Shown here piece after piece: positions 1 to 6,672 of a DNA stretch of 8,920 bases (its first letter is position 1; every line of letters begins with the position of its first letter). The translations under genes were made by a program, and so were the position numbers. Origin of the DNA: Leptospira sp. (GTDB lineage: Bacteria; Spirochaetota; Leptospiria; Leptospirales; Leptospiraceae); the NCBI GenBank assembly GCA_021413405.1, contig JAIOQL010000440.1:1-8920 (forward strand), read 5' to 3'. Under the pieces are notes generated by a model. The model worked only from the letters and a program-made list of their open reading frames with translations. It ran no database searches and was not told the DNA's origin.

Positions 1-82
1 TCCTATGTATTACACCTTTCCACCCGATTCAGCCCAAAGACGAAACTCCATGAAATTAAACCGAGAAGAGATTTCAAATTAG

Positions 83-110
83 TTGACAAAACAATTTTCT
101 CGCATAACCT
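83..110 (+). promoter_or_regulatory. Possible promoter of the coiled-coil gene
   Basis: A perfect TTGACA lies at 83-88. The best -10-like hexamer is CATAAC at 103-108, which matches four of six consensus bases but leaves a short 14-bp spacer. TAACCT at 105-110 gives a better 16-bp spacer with a poorer match. Either choice puts transcription start within a few bases of the ATG at 117. No purine-rich ribosome binding site precedes that ATG; the bases are instead pyrimidine-rich (CCTCTTCTC). The -35 is convincing, the -10 is not. Confidence 0.35.
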
Positions 111-116
111 CTTCTC

Positions 117-578
117 ATGGCGCTCGTACAAAAAGTCCCTAGAAAACTCGAAGAGGTCTTAGGCCCGGAAGGGACAGACCAGTTCGTAGATTTCCTGAAT
201 GTTTCTTTTAATGCACAAAAAGAGGACATAGTCCAGCTCATAACCGATAAATTTGGAAGAACTGTTACGGAAGAAACATCGAAACTCGATAAAAAAATCA
301 TGGAAGAAACATCGAAGCTCGATAAAAAAATCTCGGAAGAAACTTCGAAACTCGATAAAAGAATCACGGAAGAAACATCTAAAATCAGACTGGAAATGGC
401 AGATTTTCGAACAGAAATCAAAACAGATGTGGCCAATGTCAAAACCGACATTGCAAACGTCAAAGCAGAACTCAAGTCAGATCTTTCTACCCAGACCAGG
501 TGGATTCTTGCAGCAATTCTTTCTGTCACTGTTCTGCTTCCTTTCTTCACAGAAGTGGTTAAAAAACTTTTTCATTAA
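117..578 (+). CDS. Membrane-anchored coiled-coil protein (DUF1640/CCDC90-like, Leptospira type)
   Basis: A 153-residue protein of three parts. Residues 1-50 are a soluble head containing KLEEVLGPEGTDQFVDFLN. Residues 51-127 are a long charged coiled coil. Residues 129-144 (WILAAILSVTVLLPFF) form one transmembrane helix, followed by a short tail ending KKLFH. The coil opens with an 11-residue unit, EETSKLDKKI plus one variable residue, repeated 3.7 times. It then shifts to a 7-residue pattern (TDVANVK, TDIANVK). From memory, the layout recalls small proteins annotated in Leptospira as the LA_3696 family and, more loosely, DUF1640/CCDC90 tail-anchored coiled coils. The function is unknown; a membrane-tethered oligomer is the plain inference. 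The ATG at 117 is the only plausible start, because the head is needed for family resemblance. It lacks a Shine-Dalgarno sequence. The gene stands alone, with no close partner on its strand. Confidence 0.85.
   Translation: MALVQKVPRKLEEVLGPEGTDQFVDFLNVSFNAQKEDIVQLITDKFGRTVTEETSKLDKKIMEETSKLDKKISEETSKLDKRITEETSKIRLEMADFRTEIKTDVANVKTDIANVKAELKSDLSTQTRWILAAILSVTVLLPFFTEVVKKLFH
267..389 (+). repeat. 33-bp in-frame tandem repeat, 3.7 copies
   Basis: Three full 33-bp units lie at 267-299, 300-332 and 333-365, with a partial fourth unit to about 389. Units 1 and 2 differ at two bases and unit 3 at a few more. Each encodes (T/M/S)EETSKLDK(K/R)I. Because 33 bp is 11 codons, gain or loss of a unit keeps the frame and changes only the stalk length of the coiled coil. 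Near-identity of the units at the DNA level points to recent duplication or homogenisation. Confidence 0.9.
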
Positions 579-585
579 ATATTCA

Positions 586-732
586 CTACGCCTCCAATCC
601 TTTAGGATCATGCTGATCCATGGTTTTCAATCCAGTTATCGGTTTGGCTTCGTTAAAAGTTGCCTGTTCCCCATCTTCATCAGCACTTTACTGTTCACAC
701 CCCAAAAAACTCCAAATACTGCTTTTGAACAT
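586..732 (-). pseudogene. Possible small gene interrupted by one in-frame stop
   Basis: Read on the minus strand from ATG at 732-730, this frame gives MFKSSIWSFLGCEQ, then TAA at 690-688. It continues as SADEDGEQATFNEAKPITG and a further 14 residues (LKTMDQHDPKGLEA) to TAG at 588-586. The part after the stop is acidic and protein-like in composition, unlike a typical shadow frame. The whole frame is convergent to the coiled-coil gene, with its end only 7 bp from that gene's stop. One base change at 688-690 would restore a 48-residue protein. I do not recognise the family. It may be a decayed small gene, a chance frame, or a sequencing error at the TAA. Confidence 0.3.
605..619 (+). terminator. 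Weak hairpin after the coiled-coil gene
   Basis: GGATCA (605-610) and TGATCC (614-619) form a perfect 6-bp stem with a 3-base loop, 27 bases past the stop at 578. It is followed by ATGG and four Ts. The stem is short and the T-run is poor, so this may be only a weak terminator. It may also be a by-product of the Asp-Gln-His-Asp codons of the interrupted minus-strand frame. Confidence 0.25.
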
Positions 733-821
733 CCTGTCTAACACGAAAAATTCTTCCGGCAAGTGAATAATTTTCTTTCAATGCACAATGCTTGAAATTT
801 AATTTGAATACTTAAACGACT

Positions 822-2462
822 ATGAACAATAATTCTAAAATTATATCCTTTCTATTTTCGCTGGTTATGCTGGCCAGGAGCTATTCGGTCACAATACTCG
901 AAGGAAAAACATTTCAGACAGATAAACCGGAATTTCGGGTTGCCCCGGAATTGAAACAGGGAGTCACTGAAATCCTTTCAAAAATCGATTATAAGCAGAG
1001 AGCGAAATCCAAACGTAATCCCGGCTATGCTTTTATGCCTTTTGAATTCGCAGAGGACATAGATAAAAAACTTCTCCCGGTAATTTCCCAGGAAATTAAA
1101 ACTACCTGGATCACATCGGCCGGTAAAGAGACGGCGATCAGTGCGAACTGGAATGAGAGTGAAGCTCTTCTATCAGACCTGAAAAGCAAAGATGTCGATG
1201 CTCTCGTCACAACTAAGATCGAAAGAGCGGAAGATGAAATACGCATTACTCATACAATTAAGGATCCTGTGAATTCAACTGAATTTGCAGCAATAAAATA
1301 TGACGGGAAGATTATTTCCCCGGAGAAAAAAGAAAAGAACAGTCCGAGGAAAGCGGATCTGTATAAAAACGGGCATAGTTACATTTTTCTCAAGGAATCC
1401 AGAACAGAAGTCATCAACCTGAACAGACCTTCTGCATCAGAGATCAGTTCTGCATTAAAAAAATCGGTTTCTGCCAGAATCAATGTATCCACGACATCCA
1501 GTGACACAATTCTGATCGCAGACGGAAAGGAAGCAGGAACATTGCCGCTTAACGCATTCGAACTTGGAGATGGTGACCACGTTCTCGAATTCAAGAAAGC
1601 CGGAAAAGAAAACATAACCAGGGCGATACATCTTCGCGCCGGAGAGACAAAGGAAGTCTTTCATGAATGGGAAGATGACGATGTCCTCGGTGCACTCAAA
1701 ATCATGAGCTTCCCCGCAGGGCTCAAAATTTCCTGGGATGGTTTTATAAAAGGTGAGACTCCCCTCTTTGTGAACAATCTCAATGCAGATGTATACAAAA
1801 TCGAATTTTCCAGAATATCAGAAACGGGTCATAACATGGTGCTTTCTGAAAAAGCAGTCACTGTTTCAGAAAAAAAAATCTCCTCTCTTGCATTCCCGAC
1901 TGAACTCTATAATGCATTTGAACCAGAATCAGGAAATCTCTGGATACCCGTCGGTGACGGGAGTATTCTTCCTGTTTTTGAAAATCAGCTGACATTCAAA
2001 AAGTTAAAAGATAATTCATCGGGATGGCAGGGAGTTTCGACTCATCCACTTGTTCCCGGAATCGTAGATATCAAAACAATTATCAATTCCACAGATATGA
2101 CAGGGGAAGGAAAGCTGGCATTGGCATTTTCAGTTGAAGACCAGGAAACATTCGTCGTGGAAATCGAAGGAAAACGCGCTTCGGTTTACCGGTTTCCTTC
2201 AAACGGACAATCTGTAGGAAGCTACTCTTACAAAAAAGATGAACCGGAAGAAGGCAAATCGGTACGTTTCGTATCATACCAGGACAAAGAGAAAAATGTT
2301 CTCCAGATTTACCTCGGAAACAAAATGGTTCACGAATTTCCATTGGATTTTTCGAAGCACTGGCGTTTGTCTTTACTCACCCGCGGTGAATCTCCAGTGT
2401 TGAAAAAGGGATTCCGGTCTTTATCAATAGTTTATCCAAATTTCGTTCTACCAAAAAAATAA
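822..2462 (+). CDS. Secreted protein with two PEGA domains and a beta-rich C-terminus
   Basis: A 546-residue exported protein. Residues 1-22 are a signal peptide (K6, hydrophobic IISFLFSLVMLA, likely cleavage after SYS22, no lipobox cysteine). Residues 35-190 form a mixed alpha/beta region containing YAFMPFEF and DVDALVTTKIERAEDEIRI, reminiscent of TolB-N/CsgG-like periplasmic folds; that resemblance is only by eye. Two PEGA-type beta domains follow. The first is at about 217-285 (ADGKEAGTLPL). The second, at about 290-358, is clearer (SFPAGLKISWDGFIKGETP). Residues 370-545 are strand-rich with many aromatic residues and may be a jelly-roll/laminin-G-like or DUF1080-like sandwich. PEGA domains are generally found in surface and envelope proteins. 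The start has no clear Shine-Dalgarno, but it gives a complete signal peptide. The gene ends 14 bp before the TPR lipoprotein, so the two are almost certainly co-transcribed. The ligand or partner is unknown. Confidence 0.85.
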   Translation: MNNNSKIISFLFSLVMLARSYSVTILEGKTFQTDKPEFRVAPELKQGVTEILSKIDYKQRAKSKRNPGYAFMPFEFAEDIDKKLLPVISQEIKTTWITSAGKETAISANWNESEALLSDLKSKDVDALVTTKIERAEDEIRITHTIKDPVNSTEFAAIKYDGKIISPEKKEKNSPRKADLYKNGHSYIFLKESRTEVINLNRPSASEISSALKKSVSARINVSTTSSDTILIADGKEAGTLPLNAFELGDGDHVLEFKKAGKENITRAIHLRAGETKEVFHEWEDDDVLGALKIMSFPAGLKISWDGFIKGETPLFVNNLNADVYKIEFSRISETGHNMVLSEKAVTVSEKKISSLAFPTELYNAFEPESGNLWIPVGDGSILPVFENQLTFKKLKDNSSGWQGVSTHPLVPGIVDIKTIINSTDMTGEGKLALAFSVEDQETFVVEIEGKRASVYRFPSNGQSVGSYSYKKDEPEEGKSVRFVSYQDKEKNVLQIYLGNKMVHEFPLDFSKHWRLSLLTRGESPVLKKGFRSLSIVYPNFVLPKK

Positions 2463-2467
2463 GGCTC

Positions 2468-2472
2468 GGAGG
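2468..2472 (+). promoter_or_regulatory. Ribosome binding site of the TPR lipoprotein gene
   Basis: GGAGG lies 4 bases before the ATG at 2477, inside the 14-bp gap after the preceding stop. It is the clearest Shine-Dalgarno in the window and fixes the start, which is also demanded by the signal peptide. It supports efficient translation of the second gene within a shared message. Confidence 0.8.
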
Positions 2473-2476
2473 AAAA

Positions 2477-5400
2477 ATGCGCCAACTATCATTTTATATC
2501 CTATTTTTACTATCATTGAATGTTTTCATTTCAAACTGCAAATCTGCACCTCCGCTCAAGGAATCTTCTTCCCGCGAGGGGGAATCAACCCTTAGTCCGG
2601 AAGACAGGGCAAAACTAAAGAAAGCAAAACTGGTTCTGAATAAAGGGAATGAATTATTTCAGAAAGAAAAGTTTGAAGACGCAAAGAAAATAGCAGCCGA
2701 ATCCATCGAAATTTTCCCGTCTGCTGAGGGTTACTATCTTCTTGGATCCTGCCAGTTCCGCCTAGGAAATCACAAGGAAGCAAAAATTTCTTACGAAGAA
2801 GGAATCAAAATTTCGCCAAAACTCGAGCAATTGCTTCTGACATATGCCCTGACCCTGACGACTCTCGGTGAGGAAGACAAAGCTCTCGAAGTCTATAAAA
2901 ACCTAGAAGAATATTATCCAAAAGACAAACTGTATTCATTCAAGGCCGGAGTGATTTTGAAATCTCTCAAAAAATACGAAGAGGCCTATGAAACTTTAAA
3001 AAAAGCAGATGGAGGTGGATTCAAGCAGCCTCTTCAGCTTTATATGCAGCTCGGAGATACAGCACTCCAGTTAAAAAAATATGAAGAAGCCGACGCATAT
3101 TTTGATAAAGCAAAAGGACTCGATCCAAAATATAAATCCGCCAATGAATCACAATCCGCGACAAGGCTTGCAAAACTATTTGAGAAAGGAAACGAAGCCG
3201 TCAGGTCAAAAGACTATGATTCCGCAATAAAATATTTTCGTGATGCAGTTTCCATTTCCCCGTCAACTGCAGCCCCCTACATTTTTCTCGGAAATGTAAT
3301 CCTGTTAAAAGAAAAATACAAGGAAGCAGAGGGCGCATTTTCCAAAGCATTGGCAAATGACGCACGAAATGTTGATGCCTACTCTTCCCTGGGTCTCGTC
3401 TATTCGAAGCTTGAAAAGCACAAACAGTCCATCAGTATACTAAAAAAGGGCCTCGAACTGTTTCCCGGAGATTCCTCCCTTCACAACAGGCTTGGGTTGA
3501 GTTACAAAACCAAAGGAGATGGAAAACAGGCAATCGTATCTTTTTCAAGGGCCAAAGAACTGGATCCCAAGAATGTTCAGCCAAGACTGAATCTCGGCTA
3601 TACACTTATCGAAGAAGGCAAATTTGGAGAAGCCAGAAAAGAATTCATTGAAGCTTCAAAACTTCCGGGTGGAGAAAAAGCAAAAGACTCCCTTGCCCTG
3701 GTTGAAGCATCCCTGCTGATCGAAAAAGGAGACAAACTTCTGCGTACAGGAAAAACAGAAGAGGCTCTTGTTTTTTACAAAAAAGCAAAGGCACTCCGCC
3801 CCAAAGAACCATCGGTTTCAAACGCATTCGGTAGAGCACATTTTATTGCGAAGAAATATAGCGAATCTGAGTCAAGTTTTAAAGAGTCCCTTTCAAAAGA
3901 TAAAAACAATATCCCGGCGATCCAGGGGCTCATCCGCCTCTATTCTGCTCAAAACAGGAAAGAAGCGAAAGCACTCACTGATCAGCTTGTTTCGCTAACC
4001 AAAGACGACCCGCTGGCAGGGATTCTGGTGGGAAGAATTTATGAAGACAAAAAGGAATTCGGGAAAGCTGAAGATTTGTATAAGAGTATTCTTTCCAAAA
4101 ACCCGGAGAACGAAGCTGTTCTGTTTCGCCTCGGAATACTTTACCATAAAATGGCAGTAGAGAAAAATCTGAAAGAGGATTATGATTCTGCACTGAACCT
4201 TGTAGAAAAAGCCAGGAAAACCAACCCGGAAATTCCTGAGCTGGTGGAAACTGAAAGAGTCATCAAAGAAAACAAAAAATTCGGCGACATTCTTCCGCTC
4301 GTAAAGAAAGCAAATGCCGCATTTGATTCAAAAAAATACCGGGATGCACTGGAAAACTATTCAACGGCATATAAGAAATTAACAAAGGCTTCTCTCCTGA
4401 TCAAAATCGCAGAATGTCACATCGCTCTTGGCGAAGAAGAGAAAGGAATGTTCATTCTCCAGGATGCAGTGAATTCAGGAAAAGAAGGAAAACTGGAAAT
4501 CAAGGAAGCGATCTATGCATTCTTCCTGAAAAAAGGTCAGACAGAAAAAGCAGAAGAAGGATTCCAGGAAATTCTGAAAACCCGTCCTGATTCATATTAC
4601 TCAAATTATGAACTTGGTCTTATAAATCTGAAAAGAAAAAAATCAGAGGAATCATTAATTTACCTGAACAAAACAATTTTTTTCAATCCGGATTTTGCAC
4701 CGGCATACATTGCCAGGGGAATAATCTATTACCGGAATGGAGATAAAAACAGGGCAAAAGAGGAATTCACTGAAGCCGGGGCCAAGGATTCCGGCCTCGA
4801 ACTCGGTCCATACAACCTGGGGATCATGTTTTTTAATGACAATCTTTTCGATGAAGCAACGAAAATTTTTCGTGAGCTCACAGAAAAATTTCCAGAATTT
4901 CCGGATTCATACTATCATCTTTCATATCTTTTCTATAAGAAGGATGATTTGGAAAATGCTGAGAAATTCATAAAAAAAGCCGTTAGACTGGAACGGAGCG
5001 CAACAAACCTGTATGGATATATCCGTATATTAGAAGCGAAAAATGCCAAATCAGGCGACCAGGAAGACAAAGAACTCCAGAATTCTCTCGCAAAGGAATT
5101 GGCAGAAAAATTTCCGGATTCAGAATATGCAAAATTGGCTGAATCAAGACTCCTTAAAACTTCACCCGAGGCTGTTATTGTTCAGAAATATCCGTTAAGC
5201 GGGAAACCGGAGACTACCCCTATTTTTATCAATGGAAAGATCATCGTTAATTACGGAACATCTCTAAGTGCAATAAACGCTTCAAACAAATCAACTTCAT
5301 GGCGGGTGGAACTGAAAGAACCATACCAGTTCCTCGGTGTTTATACAAGGCTTTATGCACTTTCCAAAAATTCACTCGACCAGCTGGACATTCAGACCGG

Positions 5401-6085
5401 AAAAAAAATCCACGGGATCCCTCTCGGAAAAATCAACCCTACGGGCCTCTTTGCAGGTGATGGAATTTTTATTTCTTTTGTCAGGGGAGAAAAACAATTT
5501 ATTCAATCCTATTCATTCGACGGAGAAAAAACAGGGGAAATCAAAATAGACAAGAATGCAGTGTGGACAAAAGCTCAGGACGGGAACATTGCAGTTTTCA
5601 CTGATCTCGGGAGAAATATCCAGTGGGCGCTCTACGATGCAAAGTTAAATACGTTAGCCGAAACTCCGAAGAAAATCGCCGATTCATCTTCAGGCAAAAT
5701 CACAGATCTGATTGCAGCGAAAAATGCGCTCTTCCTGATAAAAAACAGGCAGATCCACGAATTTTCAACAAACGGCTCTTACCGGAAAAATGCATTGCTC
5801 GATGAAGAAATCATTGCCTATGAAGTTCAGGAAGATGACGTTATCCTCACCTGTAAAGATGCTATTTACAAAATCAGTGCCGGACAGACAAAGGTGGAGA
5901 AAATTGCACTACCCGACAAAAGCCTTTCAGCCGTATCTCTCAACGGAAAAAACAGGTTGTATGTCAATTCAGACAATAACGTAGTTCTGGCGAAAGAGAC
6001 TGGAGAGATTGTGTGGACCCAACCGCTGCAAAAACGGGGAGAGAAAACAAGTACAACCGGTCTTTATTCCGTAATTTATAAGTAG
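2477..6085 (+). CDS. Giant TPR lipoprotein with C-terminal PQQ-like beta-propeller
   Basis: A 1202-residue predicted lipoprotein. The signal is MRQLSFYILFLLSLNVFISN followed by C21, a relaxed spirochaete-type lipobox. After a short polar linker, residues about 50-890 are an almost unbroken series of roughly 20-22 tetratricopeptide repeats. Examples are the repeats around 230-264 (NEAVRSKDYDSAIKYFRDA), 266-298, 299-332 and 706-739, each ending in the usual Asp/Asn-Pro turn or a variant of it. Residues about 900-1202 change to beta-strand repeats with PQQ-like hallmarks: LSAINASNKSTSWRVEL (929-945), LDIQTGKKIHG (970-980) and LAKETGEIVWTQPL (1171-1184). No PQQ-binding or enzymatic residues are obvious, so the propeller is probably a binding platform. 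The fusion resembles in concept, not in sequence, the BamD (TPR) plus BamB (propeller) pairing of outer-membrane assembly factors. It follows the PEGA gene by 14 bp and precedes a GNAT gene by 11 bp. It is likely an envelope scaffold; the partners are unknown. Confidence 0.88.
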   Translation: MRQLSFYILFLLSLNVFISNCKSAPPLKESSSREGESTLSPEDRAKLKKAKLVLNKGNELFQKEKFEDAKKIAAESIEIFPSAEGYYLLGSCQFRLGNHKEAKISYEEGIKISPKLEQLLLTYALTLTTLGEEDKALEVYKNLEEYYPKDKLYSFKAGVILKSLKKYEEAYETLKKADGGGFKQPLQLYMQLGDTALQLKKYEEADAYFDKAKGLDPKYKSANESQSATRLAKLFEKGNEAVRSKDYDSAIKYFRDAVSISPSTAAPYIFLGNVILLKEKYKEAEGAFSKALANDARNVDAYSSLGLVYSKLEKHKQSISILKKGLELFPGDSSLHNRLGLSYKTKGDGKQAIVSFSRAKELDPKNVQPRLNLGYTLIEEGKFGEARKEFIEASKLPGGEKAKDSLALVEASLLIEKGDKLLRTGKTEEALVFYKKAKALRPKEPSVSNAFGRAHFIAKKYSESESSFKESLSKDKNNIPAIQGLIRLYSAQNRKEAKALTDQLVSLTKDDPLAGILVGRIYEDKKEFGKAEDLYKSILSKNPENEAVLFRLGILYHKMAVEKNLKEDYDSALNLVEKARKTNPEIPELVETERVIKENKKFGDILPLVKKANAAFDSKKYRDALENYSTAYKKLTKASLLIKIAECHIALGEEEKGMFILQDAVNSGKEGKLEIKEAIYAFFLKKGQTEKAEEGFQEILKTRPDSYYSNYELGLINLKRKKSEESLIYLNKTIFFNPDFAPAYIARGIIYYRNGDKNRAKEEFTEAGAKDSGLELGPYNLGIMFFNDNLFDEATKIFRELTEKFPEFPDSYYHLSYLFYKKDDLENAEKFIKKAVRLERSATNLYGYIRILEAKNAKSGDQEDKELQNSLAKELAEKFPDSEYAKLAESRLLKTSPEAVIVQKYPLSGKPETTPIFINGKIIVNYGTSLSAINASNKSTSWRVELKEPYQFLGVYTRLYALSKNSLDQLDIQTGKKIHGIPLGKINPTGLFAGDGIFISFVRGEKQFIQSYSFDGEKTGEIKIDKNAVWTKAQDGNIAVFTDLGRNIQWALYDAKLNTLAETPKKIADSSSGKITDLIAAKNALFLIKNRQIHEFSTNGSYRKNALLDEEIIAYEVQEDDVILTCKDAIYKISAGQTKVEKIALPDKSLSAVSLNGKNRLYVNSDNNVVLAKETGEIVWTQPLQKRGEKTSTTGLYSVIYK

Positions 6086-6096
6086 ATTTCAGGTAG

Positions 6097-6597
6097 ATGG
6101 CTTCACGGACACCTGCGAAAAATTTTCAGATTCAGCATCTGGATACGTCGCACAGAAATGAGGCAATTGAACTGGTGAACCAGTTCTTCCGGAAGGTGAA
6201 CGGAATGCAACTCGACGGGCTTTTCAGAATCCGTCCCAGGGCTGCCGCTAAAATGGTGGATATTTACTTTAAACTTTGCGGAACGGACAAAGTGCTTTTT
6301 ATAGGTGCAATCGATGATGAATCGGCAGAGTTGAATTCCCTTCTGATTGCACGGGTTGAACATAAACCATACCTTGTTGAAGAGAAAAATCTGTATATTG
6401 ATCTGGCGGTGACCAAAACCGGTAAAATGAAATTGGGATATATGCACTCCCTCCTTGAATATACTGAAAACTGGGCGAAGGAACACTCAATTGCAGCCAT
6501 TGAACTTCGCGCAATAAAGGAAAATCAGGAAGCAGTTGAATACTGGAAAAACAACGGTTTTACCGATTTTTATATTCACTTCAGAAAAAGACTTTAA
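6097..6597 (+). CDS. GNAT-family N-acetyltransferase
   Basis: A 166-residue cytoplasmic protein with the GNAT layout. An N-terminal helix pair (about 16-60) is followed by strands around 66-72 (VLFIGAI) and 81-88, then the core strand LYIDLAV (99-105), which leads into the acetyl-CoA loop and helix (106-125). Next come the strand IAAIELRAI (132-140) and the terminal motif ENQEAVEYWKNNGF (142-155), a strong GNAT signature before the final strand. The acetyl-CoA loop reads TGKMKLGYM where the family usually has Q/R-x-x-G-x-G/A. Lysine replaces the first glycine of the pattern; the second (G114) is kept. Cofactor binding may be altered. The substrate cannot be named. The ATG is 11 bp after the lipoprotein stop, with only a poor AGG 3 bases upstream, so translation may be coupled to the upstream gene. 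It ends the apparent operon. Confidence 0.85.
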   Translation: MASRTPAKNFQIQHLDTSHRNEAIELVNQFFRKVNGMQLDGLFRIRPRAAAKMVDIYFKLCGTDKVLFIGAIDDESAELNSLLIARVEHKPYLVEEKNLYIDLAVTKTGKMKLGYMHSLLEYTENWAKEHSIAAIELRAIKENQEAVEYWKNNGFTDFYIHFRKRL

Positions 6598-6613
6598 GGA
6601 ACCGAAAATAACA

Positions 6614-6647
6614 TTGACGGGGACTAACGGTTTAGTCAGGCTATTCT
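6614..6647 (+). promoter_or_regulatory. Possible promoter before the small orphan gene
   Basis: TTGACG at 6614-6619 resembles a -35 element, and TATTCT at 6642-6647 (four of six matches) a -10. Their 22-bp spacing is too long for a standard promoter. A 16-bp palindrome sits between them. A long spacer carrying a dyad would fit a promoter that needs a DNA-distorting regulator, but the elements could equally be chance. Confidence 0.25.
6622..6637. promoter_or_regulatory. 16-bp palindrome, candidate operator
   Basis: GACTAA (6622-6627) and TTAGTC (6632-6637) are a perfect inverted repeat around CGGT. Size, symmetry and position just upstream of a gene match operators of dimeric repressors such as the TetR family; that class assignment is inference. 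As an RNA hairpin it would not be a good terminator, because the nearest T-run (6651-6656) starts 13 bases beyond the stem. No regulator gene is in the window. Confidence 0.4.
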
Positions 6648-6656
6648 AAATTTTTT

Positions 6657-6664
6657 GGGGGAAG
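6657..6664 (+). promoter_or_regulatory. Ribosome binding site deciding the start of the small orphan gene
   Basis: GGGGGAAG is the only purine-rich block here and lies about 10 bases before ATG 6673. The in-frame TTG at 6655 overlaps this block and so cannot use it. The ATG is therefore preferred over the longer TTG-started form. Confidence 0.55.
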
Positions 6665-6672
6665 TTTTCTCG

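Noticed and set aside
50..82. Short plus-strand frame MKLNREEISN before the first gene
   Set aside because: Ten codons, no ribosome binding site, ends at the -35 element. Too short to support. The matching minus-strand frame (about 14 codons) is also bounded by stops.
74..550. Long minus-strand open frame of 158 codons over the coiled-coil gene
   Set aside because: Its repetitive Ser/Val/Leu-rich protein is the antisense image of the 33-bp repeats. The plus-strand frame has the coherent head, coil and membrane helix.
253..741. Plus-strand frame of 162 codons overlapping the coiled-coil gene in another frame
   Set aside because: Lys/Arg/His-rich product comes from out-of-frame reading of the same repeats; no start signal or family features.
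2630..5140. Recurrent similar segments in the lipoprotein gene, such as GAAAAATTTCC near 4884 and 5105
   Set aside because: These are codon-level echoes of repeated TPR motifs, irregular in spacing and diverged, not a DNA repeat array or CRISPR.
6103..6486. Minus-strand frame of 127 codons opposite the GNAT gene
   Set aside because: The plus strand carries clear GNAT motifs in the same bases; the antisense product has no domain-like pattern.
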